From the NCBI GenBank assembly GCA_963677935.2, contig CAXXEH010000003.1:124001-188000 (forward strand): a stretch of DNA of 64,000 bases, written 5' to 3'. The stretch is from JAAFHB01 sp963677935 (GTDB taxonomy: Bacteria > Bacteroidota > Bacteroidia > Bacteroidales > Prolixibacteraceae). The notes below the pieces were generated by a model, which ran no database searches, was not told the origin of the DNA, and saw only the letters and a list, made by a program, of their open reading frames with translations. Position numbers and translations under genes: made by a program. Below are positions 26,201 through 33,711 of this stretch, one piece after another; position 1 is the stretch's first letter, and the number at the start of each line of letters is the position of its first letter.

Positions 26201-28435
26201 ATGAAAACAACATTATTTGTGACCTGTTTTATGCTGGTATTGTCCTTGACCGGGCAAAACCAGTTTCCTTTATTTGACAAAGAAAAAGCCGTTTACGGGC
26301 AGGACTGGTTACTGGAGAAGGGTGCCACCCCGTCAACTTTGTACAGTACCCCGGAAGGCTACCTGGTATTATCGAACGGGCTGGTGAGCCGCACCTTTTC
26401 CGTAAAGCCCAACGGGGCAACCATAGGACTGGAACACCTGCCAACGGGTGAATCATTCCTTCGTTCAGTACGCCCCGAGGCCGAGGTCCAGATTGACGGG
26501 ATAACCTTTCAGGTGGGTGGTTTGACCGGCCAGTCCATCCATAATTTTCTGCTCTCGGAGTGGCTTTCTGATATGAAAGCCGACCATGCCTCGTTTAAGC
26601 TGACCGGTTACAAGGTTGGGAACACAAAAGAACGTTTCCCCTGGAAAAAGAGGGCGGAATGGATGCCGAAAGATATGCCCTGGCCTGCCCCTGGGAAAGA
26701 ACTGATTTTCACCTACCGGCTGGATCAGGATGCCTTGCATGCCATTGAGAAAACAGTATCCCAAAAGCCGGGCCCTGCTGTCGATAAAGATTATCTCAAA
26801 GATATTGCCATTTTGGTTCATTATGAGCTGTACGACGGCCTCCCGGTATTCTGCAAGTGGTTCACGGTGGAGAACAAATCTGTCCGCCCCATTGTGGTGA
26901 ATACCTTCAAGAGCGAGATTTTGGCAGCCACAGAGCCGGAGAGCCATGTGGATGCCGTATACAACTGGGTGCTTCCCAATATAACGATAGAGACCGACTA
27001 CACCTTCGGTGGAATGACTTTTGAGTCTTCTTCAAAATCAAGTTTTTCGTGGAACACTGATCCGCGTTACTTAACACAGGTCAGCTATGAGCGGCAAACC
27101 CGCTGTTTGCTGGAAGTTTCTCCCAAATACGGACCGCAGCAACATGTGACACCGGGCGAAACTTTTTCGTCGTTCCGTACCTGGGAATTGTTGCACGACA
27201 GTTGGGACCGTGAGCGCAAAGGATTGGAACACCGGCGGATGTTACGTGCGATGGCCCCGTGGGCGACAGAGAACCCTGTACTGATGCATGTCCGCAGCGC
27301 CGACAGCGAAGCGGTAAAAAAGGCGATCGACCAGTGTGCTGAAGTGGGGTTCGAGATGGTGATCATGACCTTCGGGAGCGGCTTTAATCTCGAGGATACC
27401 AGCGAACAGAACCTGGCCCGGATGAAGGAACTGGGCGAATATGCCCATTCGAAAGGAATCGCCCTGGGCGGTTACTCGCTGCTGGCAAGCCGGTATGTTG
27501 GCGGTGGTAACGATGTTGTAATGCCCGAAGGGATGAAGCCCCAATTTGGCAACTCGCCATGTTTGGAGAGCAAGTGGGGCCGCGACTATTTCGACAAGCT
27601 GTACAATTTTTATGAAAAGACGGGGATGGACATACTGGAGCATGACGGGTCGTACCCCGGCGATGTTTGCGCCTCGGCCAACCACCCGGGGCACTGGGGT
27701 CTGGCCGATTCGCAATGGCTTCAGTATAAAAAGATAAGCGACTTTTACAAGTGGTGCCGATCAAAAGGCATCTACCTGAATGTGCCGGATTACTATTACC
27801 TGGCAGGGAGCAACAAATCGGGGATGGGCTACCGTGAAACGAACTGGTCGTTGCCTCGGGCGCAGCAGGAAGTGATCGAACGGCAGAATATTTTTGATGG
27901 CACCTGGAAGAAAACCCCTTCGATGGGCTGGATGTTCGTGCCGCTGGTGGAATACCAGGGCGGTGGCGAAGATGCAACCATCGAGCCATTGAAAGAACAT
28001 TTACCACACTACGGTCAGCGTCTGGCCAACCTGTTCGGAGCGGGAGTACAGGCCTGTTACCGTGGGCCACAACTGTACGACAGTCCCGAGACCAAAGCGC
28101 TGGTCAAAAAATGGGTCGGTTTTTACAAGAAATACCGGCAGGTACTCGATGCCGATATCATCCACCTTCGCCGCGCCGATGGCCGCGACTGGGATGGTAT
28201 CCTGCATGTTAACCCTTCTGGGACAGAAAAAGGTCTATTGATGCTTTACAACCCGTTGGACGAAGTTATTAACCGCGAGTTAAAAGTCCCGGTCTATTAT
28301 ACTGGTCTGCACGAGCGCGTAGTACTTGAAAATGAAACCGGCGCCAAGATAAAGCTGCCTGTCTCGCGCGACTTTTTTATTACAGTTAAAGTTACCATCC
28401 CGGCAAAAGGGACAAGCTGGTTCGTGCTTAAATAA
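26201..28435 (+). CDS. Exported alpha-galactosidase-like (clan GH-D type) barrel enzyme
   Basis: 744 residues with signal peptide (ending LTGQNQ). N-terminal beta-supersandwich (~25-345; YLVLSNGLVSRTFSVKPNGATI) then a TIM barrel (~350-650) with EMVIMTFGSGFNLEDT, GGYSLLASRYVGGGND, the strand TGMDILEHDGSYPGDVC (Asp candidate nucleophile) and GVQACYRGPQLYD, followed by a C-terminal beta domain. The layout follows GH36-like alpha-galactosidases although the WxxW and KxDxxx motifs are not canonical, so a distinct but related GH family is possible. Its codon use is clearly more GC-rich than the genes of module 2. Confidence 0.7.
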   Translation: MKTTLFVTCFMLVLSLTGQNQFPLFDKEKAVYGQDWLLEKGATPSTLYSTPEGYLVLSNGLVSRTFSVKPNGATIGLEHLPTGESFLRSVRPEAEVQIDGITFQVGGLTGQSIHNFLLSEWLSDMKADHASFKLTGYKVGNTKERFPWKKRAEWMPKDMPWPAPGKELIFTYRLDQDALHAIEKTVSQKPGPAVDKDYLKDIAILVHYELYDGLPVFCKWFTVENKSVRPIVVNTFKSEILAATEPESHVDAVYNWVLPNITIETDYTFGGMTFESSSKSSFSWNTDPRYLTQVSYERQTRCLLEVSPKYGPQQHVTPGETFSSFRTWELLHDSWDRERKGLEHRRMLRAMAPWATENPVLMHVRSADSEAVKKAIDQCAEVGFEMVIMTFGSGFNLEDTSEQNLARMKELGEYAHSKGIALGGYSLLASRYVGGGNDVVMPEGMKPQFGNSPCLESKWGRDYFDKLYNFYEKTGMDILEHDGSYPGDVCASANHPGHWGLADSQWLQYKKISDFYKWCRSKGIYLNVPDYYYLAGSNKSGMGYRETNWSLPRAQQEVIERQNIFDGTWKKTPSMGWMFVPLVEYQGGGEDATIEPLKEHLPHYGQRLANLFGAGVQACYRGPQLYDSPETKALVKKWVGFYKKYRQVLDADIIHLRRADGRDWDGILHVNPSGTEKGLLMLYNPLDEVINRELKVPVYYTGLHERVVLENETGAKIKLPVSRDFFITVKVTIPAKGTSWFVLK

Positions 28436-28477
28436 ATCAACTGTTTTAATCAGACATCCATTTAAAACCATTATAAT

Positions 28478-28811
28478 ATGGAGGATCTATCAAGAAGAAA
28501 ATTTGTTAAGAACAGCATTTCGGCAACCATGTTTTTAGGACTGGCAGGTCGTTTGGATGCAAGCGGACTGTATAGTAACGAAACCGCCAATTCGGTGAAA
28601 ATTGGTATCGTAGGTACTGGTGGACGTGGCACAAGCCTCATGGTAGATTTACTAAAGATACAAGATGTGGAAATTGTAGCGGTTTGTGACCTTTTTCGTT
28701 CCAAAGCCGAAAACGCACTGGCCATTTGTAAAGGAAAAAGAGGACAAAACCCCAGAATATATTATAAGGATAATAATACATGGAAGGAGATGCTCGACCG
28801 GGAAAAACTGG
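28478..28811 (+). pseudogene. Gfo/Idh/MocA oxidoreductase, N-terminal remnant
   Basis: Encodes MEDLSRRKFVKNSISATMF (Tat-like leader), then the Rossmann start VKIGIVGTGGRGTSLMVDLL, VEIVAVCDLF and KDNNTWKEMLDREKL, the standard N-terminus of exported Gfo/Idh/MocA proteins. At 28800-28811 (GGGAAAAACTGG) the DNA passes into a transporter gene in another frame; the oxidoreductase frame then reads nonsense to TGA at 28988. The substrate-binding half is gone. Confidence 0.8.
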
Positions 28812-29096
28812 CTGTTGATACTTGCCATGTCTGTTATGTGGATAAGCAGCCTTTATGTCTATGGAATGGGCAGTTCTCTTTTAGGGAAGGCCGGACTTAT
28901 CGTAGGGTGGCCCTTGCTTGTGATCTTATCCATCCTGATCGGCAACCTGTGGGGGATCTACCGGGGCGAATGGGCCTCGGCCACAGCTGATTCCCGAAAA
29001 AAGCTGAACACCGGGCTTTGGATACTGCTAATTGCCATTGTTGTTATAGCGTTAAGCAATATTTTCGACTTTATGCCTGCTTGGGGTAAATACTAA
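28800..29096 (+). pseudogene. rhaT: L-rhamnose/H+ symporter RhaT, C-terminal remnant
   Basis: In the frame +1 relative to the oxidoreductase, GKNWLLILAMSVMWISSLYV, YGMGSSLLGKAGLIVGWPLL, VILSILIGNLWGIYRGEW and NTGLWILLIAIVVIALSNI are the last three or so membrane helices of RhaT. The first ~250 residues are missing, so no transporter is made. It shows that a rhamnose uptake gene once belonged to this island, consistent with the rhamnosidase remnants. Confidence 0.75.
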
Positions 29097-29116
29097 TAAT
29101 CTCAAATAATAGGAAA

Positions 29117-31159
29117 ATGAAACGATTGGTTGTGTTTTTATGTTTATTAATTTTTTCAGTCGGCACATTCGCCCAGAAAACCGGATTTTATTTGAGCAAA
29201 AGCGGTAAGTGTTTGCTTCCTGCGTTCTACGTGGATGACAAAGCTGTTTTATCTGCTCCTTCCGAAGGCGTTTGGTCGATCGCTACCGCCTGGGACAACA
29301 AATGGCCGGCACAATGGCGCCATGCTTCACCTACCCAAATGGAGCAATCGGGCGACTGGCAAATTGTACGAGGAGAAATTGCGCTTCCGAAGGGAGTGAT
29401 GAAGCTGCGCGATTCCTACCGGGTTGAAAACGGCATGGTGCATTGCATCCGCCGCTTTCAGTGGACAGGGAAAATGGATATCGACTCCTTGACGCTTAGT
29501 GTGCGATGGAATGTTCCGGGCAAGGAACTGCAGGCTTTCCTGCCAGGCATTGTTTATTACGGGAACCCTTCCGGGGCAAGGAATACGCCGGACTGCACTG
29601 CCAGGTATTCAGGGAAAGACGGCGAAAAAGCTATTTTCGAAGACCACCGTTACCCGATGCCTTTTGCCTGTCTCGAATCGTCCGGCGCCGACAAGTTTGG
29701 TGTGGTGATCCACACCGTTCCCAGTCCCTTGCGTGATGCAAAACTGTTCGACCACTGGTGGTCGATGGGCGTGCAGGCCTTTACTGATCATTCGGAGTTG
29801 GTACTTTACTCGGGGCCGATAACTTATAATAACCAACCCAGTATTGCCAAAGCCCTGCAATGCGGGAACTTGGAATACAATAATACGTACATCAAAATGA
29901 GCCCGGGACAAGTCGTCGAGAAATCGTTTTATCTGGATGCCTTCCCGATTACAACTCAGGGAACCGCTTTCCAAAAGCCTGTTCACGATGCCATTAAAAT
30001 GTACAAGCCGTTTTATACCGAAGATCTTCCGACATACAAAGAGATACTCGATATGAAGCTGAAGCTGGCCAAAGCCCGCTGGGTAGAAGGCATTGGCTAT
30101 GCTGGTTTTAATATGTACGACCGGCCTGAAGACCCGGATATCGTGATGGGTTGGTGCGGTCAGGCCGATTCTCCGGGTTTCTCGCTTCAGAACCTGAAAA
30201 AGCGTTTCAACAACGATCCGGCCATCGACAAGATGGTTCAGAAATCGCTGGATTTCCTTTCTTCCTGCCCGGTCAGCAATCAGGGGTTTCCTGTTGGCTA
30301 TAAAGTCAACAATAATACATGGTTTGCCGGTGATCCGGTTTCCGATGGGCAGGGAATGTGCAACATCGCCAAAGCCATCGAGGTTGCGCGAAAAAACAAA
30401 AGGTACAACACCGCCAAATGGGAAGAATTTCTGAAGAAAGCCTGCGATGTGGTATCAACACGGATACTTGATGCCGGCTGGTCACCCCGCTCCACAGCCG
30501 AGGGTTTTTACATAGCTCCGTTGATCGTGGCCTCCAAACTATTCAGGAATGAAACCTACAAAAAAGCAGCCCTCAAAGCTGCCGATTACTATGCGGCACG
30601 CCACCTATCGATGGAGGAACCTTACTGGGGAGGAACTCTCGACGCTTCGGGTGAAGACAAAGAGGGGGCCTGGGCGGCATTTCAGGGATTTCTGAATGTG
30701 TACGAAGCTACCAAAGAGGCCAAATATCTTAAGTATGCCAGGCACGCCTGCGATGTCTGCCTTAGTTATGTTGTGGTTTGGGACATCCCGCTTATCCCGG
30801 GGCGCATGGCCGACCACATGTTTAAAACCCGCGGATGGACGGTGGTTTCTCCACAAAACCAGCATATCGACATTTACGGAGTTTTTTTCGCGCCCGAAGT
30901 TTACCGGATGGGCGAGCTGACCAGGAACGAGGAACTAAAACGCCTGGCCAGGGTAATGTTCCTTACCTGCGGCCAGTTGACCGATCCGTACGGAAGTCAG
31001 GGAGAACAACTTCAGCACACCAACTTTGCGCAGGCTGGCGACATGTCGAACGTGTTCCGTTTGCGCGGCGGCTATTCCGAGCACTGGACGGTATTCTGGA
31101 TTACCGCCCATTTCCTGAATGCCGCCGCACGCTTCGAAGAGATGGGCGTCGAACTTTAA
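29117..31159 (+). CDS. Secreted protein with predicted (alpha/alpha)6 barrel, family unassigned
   Basis: 680 residues; signal peptide ~1-19 (ends TFAQ). N-terminal ~280 residues are beta-rich (GVWSIATAWDNKWPAQW, RRFQWTGKMDIDSLTLSVRW); from ~305 there is a helical barrel with WVEGIGYAGFNMYDRPEDPD, VMGWCGQADSPGFSLQNL, QGFPVGYKVNNNTWF, YWGGTLDASGEDKEGAWAAF and a final RGGYSEHWTVFWITAHFLNA. The conserved-looking GEDKEGAWA and GQAD segments are candidate active-site regions. No named GH family recognised; the fold and context indicate glycosidase or lyase-like function. It closes the enzyme string of module 1. Confidence 0.6.
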   Translation: MKRLVVFLCLLIFSVGTFAQKTGFYLSKSGKCLLPAFYVDDKAVLSAPSEGVWSIATAWDNKWPAQWRHASPTQMEQSGDWQIVRGEIALPKGVMKLRDSYRVENGMVHCIRRFQWTGKMDIDSLTLSVRWNVPGKELQAFLPGIVYYGNPSGARNTPDCTARYSGKDGEKAIFEDHRYPMPFACLESSGADKFGVVIHTVPSPLRDAKLFDHWWSMGVQAFTDHSELVLYSGPITYNNQPSIAKALQCGNLEYNNTYIKMSPGQVVEKSFYLDAFPITTQGTAFQKPVHDAIKMYKPFYTEDLPTYKEILDMKLKLAKARWVEGIGYAGFNMYDRPEDPDIVMGWCGQADSPGFSLQNLKKRFNNDPAIDKMVQKSLDFLSSCPVSNQGFPVGYKVNNNTWFAGDPVSDGQGMCNIAKAIEVARKNKRYNTAKWEEFLKKACDVVSTRILDAGWSPRSTAEGFYIAPLIVASKLFRNETYKKAALKAADYYAARHLSMEEPYWGGTLDASGEDKEGAWAAFQGFLNVYEATKEAKYLKYARHACDVCLSYVVVWDIPLIPGRMADHMFKTRGWTVVSPQNQHIDIYGVFFAPEVYRMGELTRNEELKRLARVMFLTCGQLTDPYGSQGEQLQHTNFAQAGDMSNVFRLRGGYSEHWTVFWITAHFLNAAARFEEMGVEL

Positions 31160-31492
31160 AGCCCGGTATGACCCGGATTGGCAGATGAAGTTCTAACTCT
31201 TTCACTGTTTTCAATATGCTGATATGGTTTAACTTATTAACTAACCACATATGAAATCGCCATGATTGTAAAATCGCAAACCGAAATGAATCCGCCAGAC
31301 TGAAGGAAAAATTGAAAGTAAGAGGAGGAAAAGTTTAAAATGGAAATTTTTCCATTGATTTACAATGATTATTGTATTATGTGCAATCTTCTGTTTTCTG
31401 CAATTCCGGCAAATTCGAATACTGAACCAATTATATCTCATAAGAAATTTTTAATTTTGCCTCAAACTAAACCGTAAATGAATACCTTTCCA
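31160..31492. other. Intergenic region between enzyme string 1 and module 2
   Basis: Contains one diverged copy of the EIAMVVKSQTE repeat (31252-31300). No further gene or clear terminator was seen; a weak GGAAATTTTTCC-type palindrome is around 31341-31352. Confidence 0.5.
31252..31300 (+). repeat. Diverged copy of the EIAM(V/I)VKSQTE repeat core
   Basis: On the + strand this reads EIAMIVKSQTEMNPPD then TGA. It matches the repeat units at 11973-12160 (there on the minus strand). The changes in the shared 33-nt core are two synonymous third-base changes and one Val-to-Ile change, which hints at past protein-level selection. Confidence 0.6.
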
Positions 31493-31500
31493 TACATTTG
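31493..31500 (+). promoter_or_regulatory. Possible -7 box for the module 2 sigma gene
   Basis: TACATTTG matches TAnnTTTG and lies 55 bp upstream of the sigma start; no good -33 TTTG at the usual distance was found, so this is weak. Confidence 0.3.
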
Positions 31501-31554
31501 TATTGAAACCTGCATCAGGAAAAAGACTTTAGAGGTATCATTATATACCCCTCA

Positions 31555-32163
31555 ATGAAAACATCCATACTAACTAACATGGTTCAATTTGGAAACAAAG
31601 GGTCGTTGGAGAATGATGGGAACCCTCAATTATTCGAAGAACTCTTCCGACAATATTCCAAACCTTTGTTTTATTATGCTGCCAAATTCGTTGATGACGA
31701 ATCAGCAAAAGACATCGTTCAGGATGTATTCGTAAAGCTTTGGTCCAATCACTCAATTACTGTCAGCCAATCGCTTAATGCCCTTTTGTTTACGATGATC
31801 CGGAACAGTTGTCTTCAACACCTCGAGAAGCAGAAAGTCAGAAATAAATATCTCGAATCGACTAAATTGATCCTACAGGAGGAAGAACTGAGTTATTACA
31901 TGGAAGAGAAATCCAGTTTAATAGAGCAGGAACTGGAAGATAAACTAAATGAAGTTTTAAATGGTTTACCCGACCGTTGCCGGCAAATCTTTTCGTTGAG
32001 CAGGTTCGAAAACAAAAAGAACAAGGAGATTGCAGAGGAACTTCATATTACGGTTAAAGCTGTTGAAAAACAAATTACCAGGGCACTTGATACCATCCGA
32101 ACTGAAATGAAAGATTATCTCCCTTTGCTGATGTTTTTTTCGTCACACCTGTTCAGAAACTGA
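31555..32163 (+). CDS. ECF-type RNA polymerase sigma factor (PUL module 2)
   Basis: 202 residues. Region 2: LFEELFRQYSKPLFYYAAKF and KDIVQDVFVKLWSN; region 4: LNGLPDRCRQIFSLSRFE, then NKKNKEIAEELHITVKAVEK. A hydrophobic tail (YLPLLMFFSSHLF) ends the protein as in other PUL ECF factors. An FecR gene, SusC and SusD follow, giving a complete second sensing module. The 406-bp gap to fecR is unusually long compared with 113 bp in module 1 and holds small palindromes. Confidence 0.9.
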   Translation: MKTSILTNMVQFGNKGSLENDGNPQLFEELFRQYSKPLFYYAAKFVDDESAKDIVQDVFVKLWSNHSITVSQSLNALLFTMIRNSCLQHLEKQKVRNKYLESTKLILQEEELSYYMEEKSSLIEQELEDKLNEVLNGLPDRCRQIFSLSRFENKKNKEIAEELHITVKAVEKQITRALDTIRTEMKDYLPLLMFFSSHLFRN

Positions 32164-32289
32164 TCAGGTGTTAATTGATAATTGAAATTATCTCCACTCT
32201 CCATTTTCTCTCCCCAAAGCATCTTAAGTAATTGGTAATATTTATTGTCGTATTTTTTATAGGCATATTGAATCATCTGCGTTCTTTCG

Positions 32290-32440
32290 CCGCTAAGCGG
32301 CTTTGGGTTTTTCCCTTTTATGCATTTTTTACCATACCTGCGCCGCAACACGGCTTTTGAAAAGCAAAGGTGCGTAGCACCGATAATTTGGTAGAAATAA
32401 GAGACAGAGTAAAAATTTTAGCCGCATAGCTGCGACAGAA
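32290..32440. repeat. Intergenic palindrome cluster with GGTAGAAA core
   Basis: Small hairpins GCCGC/GCGGC (around 32292-32304), GGTGC-GTA-GCACC (32369-32381) and CGCA/TGCG (around 32424-32435), with ATAATTTGGTAGAAA between the last two. The order GTGC palindrome, ATAAT, GGTAGAAA recurs at 59362-59390. Typical of an intergenic repeat family dispersed in such genomes. Confidence 0.55.
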
Positions 32441-32569
32441 ATGACAAATCGATATGCGTCATTAGATTGTTCGCATAACCTATCTTCTATTTTTATAAAA
32501 AAATCTTCCTAAAACAGGTAGGGTTTTTTCATCTCTTCCGATCATAGTGAAGAACAAGTAAAGAAATTC

Positions 32570-33556
32570 ATGCCTGAAATCGATTTCATACTACAAAAAT
32601 ACCTTCAGGGTAAAACATCTGAAGAAGAGAACGTGCAGCTGCATCAATGGCTTCAGCAGTCTCCGGAGAACAAAAACCGGCTGTATGCTGAAAAAGACAT
32701 CTGGGATACGTTGGGGTTTCATTCCAACCGGAAAAATTATGATATCGATCCTGAATTAGAGTTGCTCAAACACCACATTGAACTGAAACAACCCCGATAC
32801 TCCATCCCCATCAGGCAGATACTTCAAATGGCCGCCATACTACTGGTCGTTTTTGGATTAGGTTGGGCGAGCCAATTTATTCTTTTTACCAACAATCAAC
32901 GAACTGCACAAGTGACTATGCAAGAGATTTTTGTGCCAAAAGGACAGGTCAATCAGGTGTTTTTGGCCGATGGAACACGAATCTGGATCAATTCGGAAAC
33001 GCAACTTATTATCCCTTCAATCTTTACATCGGATGAGCGTGTTGTAAAATTAAGTGGCGAAGCCTTTTTTGAAGTAGCTAAAGATAAAAAACGACCATTT
33101 AGGGTAGAAGTGAACGGCCAGCAGGTTGAAGTGTTGGGAACCTCTTTCAATATAAGGGCTTACGATAACTCCAACGAAATTGAAACGACGCTCGAATCAG
33201 GTCGGATCCGACTGCATACCGGTAATCAGATAACCTTACTGGAACCGGGTGAGCAAAGCATTTTCGACAAGAAAAACAACCAACTAACCTTTGCAAAAGT
33301 CAATCCGATAACTTTCAGTTCGTGGAAAGATGGCAGGTATGAATTTCAGAACAAAGATCTGGTTGAAGTCTTCAAGGTAGTTGAACGTTGGTACGATGTT
33401 AAGATTACCGCAGATGAAGCTTACTTTAAGGGGATGCACTTTACAGGGGTGATCAAGCGGAACAAGGATTCCAAATATTTTCTGGAAATGCTTAATCAAG
33501 CTATTCCTATTAAATACAAAATCAGTTTAGAAGAAATAAAAATTACGCATAAATAG
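32570..33556 (+). CDS. FecR-family anti-sigma factor (PUL module 2)
   Basis: 328 residues. Cytoplasmic N-terminal domain (~1-75; YLQGKTSEEENVQLHQWLQ), one membrane segment (~84-105; ILQMAAILLVVFGLGWASQF), periplasmic FecR domain (~120-215; VPKGQVNQVFLADGTRIWIN, VVKLSGEAFFEVAKD) and the C-terminal DUF4974 domain (~245-320; KDLVEVFKVVERWYDVKI). It should hold the sigma factor encoded at 31555 until the STN domain of SusC2 signals. Confidence 0.92.
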   Translation: MPEIDFILQKYLQGKTSEEENVQLHQWLQQSPENKNRLYAEKDIWDTLGFHSNRKNYDIDPELELLKHHIELKQPRYSIPIRQILQMAAILLVVFGLGWASQFILFTNNQRTAQVTMQEIFVPKGQVNQVFLADGTRIWINSETQLIIPSIFTSDERVVKLSGEAFFEVAKDKKRPFRVEVNGQQVEVLGTSFNIRAYDNSNEIETTLESGRIRLHTGNQITLLEPGEQSIFDKKNNQLTFAKVNPITFSSWKDGRYEFQNKDLVEVFKVVERWYDVKITADEAYFKGMHFTGVIKRNKDSKYFLEMLNQAIPIKYKISLEEIKITHK

Positions 33557-33634
33557 AATAATCAAAAAAGCGAAACTAATTCAAACTAAAAGAGGGAGGT
33601 GACGATGTAGAAAAGAAAAATGATTAAAAAAATA

Positions 33635-33662
33635 AACGGAGAATGTACCACCATCCTCCGTT
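33635..33662 (+). promoter_or_regulatory. Leader hairpin upstream of susC2
   Basis: AACGGAGAATG / CATCCTCCGTT, an 11-bp stem with one mismatch and a 6-nt loop (TACCAC), 49 bp before the susC2 start. Counterpart of the hairpin at 6586-6617. Confidence 0.5.
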
Positions 33663-33711
33663 CTAATTCAAGTCTTAATAAATTAAAACTTTTTTAAAGC
33701 ATAACAAAAGT

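Noticed and set aside
27384..28070. 228-codon ORF on the minus strand inside the alpha-galactosidase-like gene
   Set aside because: Composition (many Pro, Arg, Ser, His) is that of an antisense shadow of a GC-rich gene; the + strand protein is clearly real.
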